Source: Mimachlamys varia
Lineage: Eukaryota > Mollusca > Bivalvia > Pectinida > Pectinidae
Direction: 5' to 3'
Assembly (NCBI GenBank): GCA_947623455.1
Contig: OX392534.1
Span: 38,383,426-38,447,425, forward strand
DNA: 64,000 bases
In this document: positions 61,162 to 64,000 of the stretch, in pieces
Position numbering within the stretch: position 1 is the stretch's first letter
Layout: each line of letters begins with the position of its first letter
Translations under genes and position numbers: made by a program
The notes under the pieces: model-generated
Database searches by the model: none
What the model saw: the letters and a program-made list of their open reading frames with translations, nothing else
What the model was told of the DNA's origin: nothing

Positions 61162-64000
61162 TAATAATAATAATAATAATGTTTATTCAGGCAAAGGCAT
61201 AGTAAAATTACACAGTACAAATATCGCATTTCATAAGCAATTGGATCACAATTATAATCAGTAATAAATTAAATTATTGTGGGTTTCTTAAAATTATTAA
61301 TTTAAAACATAAAATATCACAGAAGAATTTTCACAAACCTTGACATATCACAGTTTAAATTTGTATCGCATGAAATTAAATTACACTGTGATTGCAAATC
61401 TTCTAAGTAAAAAAGTTGAAAATTTTAGAGATGTCAATTAAAAAGTAGAGGAAAATTTGTAAAACCAGATGAAAATGCCTTTGGCCTTGGATTACCCATA
61501 AAGCCTAAAAAATAGGCTTATTTCCAATGGGGTCCATTAAAGGAGTAATCATTCCGGTTGAGATGTAAAGCCACGGAAAATTGGATTGAATTAAATTTCG
61601 CAGCATTAAATATATAGAACCAGAGCACTATTTTGAATGAAAGAAAATCTTTTACATAGAAGATATGAAAACAAATATTGGAAGTAAATAAATAGTTTGG
61701 CACATTTCAGGACTTTTATAGAAGAGGATGGAAGTTGAAGAGATATTGCATATCAATATACATTGTAATCTGAACTGAACAATAATACAATATGATATGT
61801 AACAAAAAACATCACTACCCGTTCAACCGAATGCAGAGTAGATCGATGACGTTAAGCTCAATAGTAGACGAAGGGGTCGTCAAATTCGCCTTTTGATTGA
61901 AGCATTAGCAACTGTTTTGCTTTGTTTTTAAAAAGATATTTATTTTTAGAATTTTTAATATTATCTGGAAGGGAATTCCAATCTTTTGCTGCAGAAATAG
62001 AAAAAGAAGAACTTTCTATGCTTTTAACGTTTCTTATTGAGAAGTTCATGGTTCCAGATCTTGTACCAAAGCAGTTTTTGTTTATTGAGAAAAGTTCGTT
62101 TAGATATTGTGGACATTTACCATTGTAGATGTTAAAAGCATGGTTGAGGCGAAGTTGGCGGACCCTTTGTTGTACATTAAGCATGCCTAGTTTTCCTAAC
62201 TCAGTGACAGTGACCCTTGTTCTGTTATCGAGGTTAAGAATAAAGCGGACCATTTTGTTTTGGGTAGTCTGGAGTTTACCTTTGAGTTTCTTGGTAATTC
62301 CTTCATACCAGGAGGTGCACGCATAGTCAAAATGGCACTGAATTAGAGCAGAGCATAAAGTTTTACGGGATTTTAAAGAGAGACATTTACTATTTCTGTA
62401 CAAAAATTTAAGTCTTTGGTTAATTTTTTGGATAATATTGGAGACAATTTCCTCTCCAGATAGAAATTTATCTATCGTAACACCGAGGTATTTTACTGAA
62501 GATTGCGAGGCAATGTTTTGACCGTTACATGAAATTTTGAAATCATCCTCGGGTACTTGTCCTAATTTTCTCTTTGGTCCGAATAAAATGCTTTCTGTTT
62601 TACCTAAATGTAATGATAATTTGTTGTCAACGAGCCAATCATGACATGATTCCAAAATTGAGGATAATTTAGAAGAAATTGTTTTGGGACAGTGATGTGA
62701 AAAAATAATTGCACTGTCATCAGCATACAGAAGTAGTTTACAGGAAGTCTCTATACTTATTTGCATGTCATTTACATAGATCAGAAATAGAAGAGGGCCC
62801 AATAAGCTACCCTGGGGGACCCCACAATGGATGTTGTCCTCTGCGGAGGTCACTCCATTTATACTCACTAATTGGGATCGATCTTCTAAGTATGATCTAA
62901 ACCAGTTACAAGACTCGACACCAATGAGTTTTAATTTCTCACAAAGGATCGAATGGTTCACCGTGTCGAATGCTTTTTGTAAATCGAGTAGGACCATGCC
63001 TGTATAAAGACCTTTGGCTGTTTGAGATTTGATATGATCAATTAGATAAATTAAACAAGAATCAGTGGAGTATGACTTCCTAAAGCCAGATTGGAGTTCA
63101 TACAATAAATTATTTTTAGCAAGAAAAGTTTCTAATTGGTTGTAAACTGCTTTTTCCAAAATTTTAGACACAGTGCTTAAAATGCTAACAGGACGGTAAT
63201 TTTCCGCCTGCAGTCTATCTTTCTTTTTGAATAAAGGTATGATTTTCGCAGTTTTTAGATCGTCCGGAACTACACCTTCAGATATTGAAAGGTTAATTAA
63301 AAATGTGACTGGAATTTTGATCATTGGTGCCGCGTCCCTCAGAAATCTAGCAGGGATTTGGTCGAGGCCTGTACTTTTACATACATTTAGGTTACATAGC
63401 TCTTTGTAGACAAAATCTTCCGAAACATGTCGAAGATGAAATTTTATGCCTTTTGGATTCCTTTTAGAGTAAAAATCATGAAATAATTTGGTAGAAAAAT
63501 GATAAATCCCTTTACACAAAGGTAATTTATCTACAAGTTTTGAAGCAATGGTTGTGAAAAATTTATTGAAATGGTTAGCTATGGTAACAGCATCATGGCA
63601 GTTTTCACCATCTATATGTAAAACTGTTTTAGGATTTGATTTCCTGTCCCTTTCATAGCCCAAGCCCTTGAGTTGTTTCCAAAGATTTTTTGAATTTCCT
63701 TTATTTTCTTCAATTTTGCTTTTGAAGTAGTTGTTTTTGGCTTTTTTTACGAGTTTCTGTATACGATTTCTTAACTGACAAAATTGACTGTAAAATTCTA
63801 GATTATTAGACTTTTTAAATGAATTAAGTTTTTTGTCCCTTTCAGAAATGAGATCTAAAATATCGGCTGTAATCCATGGTTCAGTTCGCTGTTTAAGTCG
63901 AACTTCCTTTTTAGGAGCGACATGGTCTAAAGCCTCCGTAAAAAGGTTTTTGAAAATTTCCCAGGCTTGGTTTATGTTAGGGGCAAGAAAGCAATTTTCC
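61162..64000 (-). mobile_element. LINE retrotransposon (CR1/L2-Jockey group), 3' part, runs off the window
   Basis: Contains an open reverse transcriptase frame (61858-64000) and a ~690-base 3' UTR. The UTR includes the near-palindrome CATTGGAAATAAGCC...GGCTTTATGGG (about 61535-61488) and ends TTTGCCTGAATAAACATTATT followed by (ATT)n at about 61162-61182. A short microsatellite tail in place of poly-A is typical of the CR1/L2 side of the Jockey superfamily. It is in the same orientation as KDM7 and apparently in its first intron. Confidence 0.9.
61858..64000 (-). CDS. LINE ORF2 reverse transcriptase, N-terminus outside window
   Basis: The frame is open from the window edge to the TGA at 61858-61860, at least 714 codons, with no stop or shift seen. 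Upstream of the RT is the linker TEPWITADILDLISERDK (about 63880-63830), typical of the region after the endonuclease domain. RT motifs follow in order: NYRPVSILSTVSKILEK, LLDLQKAFDTVNH (catalytic Asp), GVPQGSLLGPLLFLIYVNDM, LLLYADDSAII (catalytic Asp-Asp), and the thumb-side KYLGVTIDK. The C-terminus (QQRVRQLRLNHAF...AAKDWNSLPDNIKNS) is standard for this group. The endonuclease domain would lie beyond 64000. An uninterrupted frame suggests recent activity. Confidence 0.95.
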   Translation of the reverse strand, partial: ENCFLAPNINQAWEIFKNLFTEALDHVAPKKEVRLKQRTEPWITADILDLISERDKKLNSFKKSNNLEFYSQFCQLRNRIQKLVKKAKNNYFKSKIEENKGNSKNLWKQLKGLGYERDRKSNPKTVLHIDGENCHDAVTIANHFNKFFTTIASKLVDKLPLCKGIYHFSTKLFHDFYSKRNPKGIKFHLRHVSEDFVYKELCNLNVCKSTGLDQIPARFLRDAAPMIKIPVTFLINLSISEGVVPDDLKTAKIIPLFKKKDRLQAENYRPVSILSTVSKILEKAVYNQLETFLAKNNLLYELQSGFRKSYSTDSCLIYLIDHIKSQTAKGLYTGMVLLDLQKAFDTVNHSILCEKLKLIGVESCNWFRSYLEDRSQLVSINGVTSAEDNIHCGVPQGSLLGPLLFLIYVNDMQISIETSCKLLLYADDSAIIFSHHCPKTISSKLSSILESCHDWLVDNKLSLHLGKTESILFGPKRKLGQVPEDDFKISCNGQNIASQSSVKYLGVTIDKFLSGEEIVSNIIQKINQRLKFLYRNSKCLSLKSRKTLCSALIQCHFDYACTSWYEGITKKLKGKLQTTQNKMVRFILNLDNRTRVTVTELGKLGMLNVQQRVRQLRLNHAFNIYNGKCPQYLNELFSINKNCFGTRSGTMNFSIRNVKSIESSSFSISAAKDWNSLPDNIKNSKNKYLFKNKAKQLLMLQSKGEFDDPFVYY

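Overview
The window is animal nuclear DNA, AT-rich and dense in repeats. Its five protein-coding genes are all of metazoan type; four are split by GT-AG introns and one has an unbroken coding region. The dispersed repeats (elements bounded by AGCTCACCTGGTCCGA-like and GAGGCCC...-like ends, tRNA-derived SINEs, Penelope-type and LINE retroelements, many palindromic MITEs) look like those of bivalve molluscs. A bivalve is my best guess; genus is not resolved.

Layout. 1-1665: downstream flank with no gene seen. 1666-9165 (-): APEX2, an AP endonuclease with a C-terminal GRF zinc finger, five exons; its introns hold a decayed Penelope-like element and repeats with a TGACCTTGA/TCAAGGTCA core. 9166-9565: a 400-bp divergent promoter region. 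9566-13931 (+): a short TMPO/LAP2-like LEM protein of the inner nuclear membrane, six exons. 13932-17158: flank with MITEs. 17159-24664 (-): RENBP, N-acylglucosamine 2-epimerase, eight exons, 395 residues, with introns full of tandem arrays. 24665-27630: repeats and hairpins. 27631-28647 (+): an hnRNP A/B-type protein with two RRMs and a Gly-rich tail, uninterrupted coding region. 28648-38930: gene-free, with a 2.5-kb Helitron-like repeat element at 31403-33895. 43979-60431 (-): a KDM7/PHF8-type histone demethylase, 20 coding exons traced with consistent phase, first exon(s) outside the window, and possibly a very long 3' UTR (38930-43978). 61162-64000 (-): 3' part of a LINE with an open reverse transcriptase frame, apparently sitting in the first intron of the demethylase gene.

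The genes do not form one pathway. Three are nuclear/chromatin functions (APEX2 DNA repair, LAP2-like lamina protein, KDM7 demethylase), one is RNA processing and one is amino-sugar metabolism. APEX2 and the LAP2-like gene probably share a bidirectional promoter.

The most unusual signal is that four tandem arrays straddle an exon-intron junction of a real gene and so multiply a splice site: five copies of the KDM7 penultimate exon and its donor (93-bp period), five copies of the LAP2-like exon 2 acceptor (about 62 bp), at least seven extra copies of the RENBP exon 2 donor (55 bp), and two of the RENBP exon 5 donor (44 bp). Other intronic repeats carry arrays of perfect or near-perfect transcription-factor motifs (RFX X-box, CRE, NR5A/ERR half-site, YY1-like). 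All exon coordinates were worked out by hand from splice consensus, reading-frame phase and family resemblance; no search or alignment was run.
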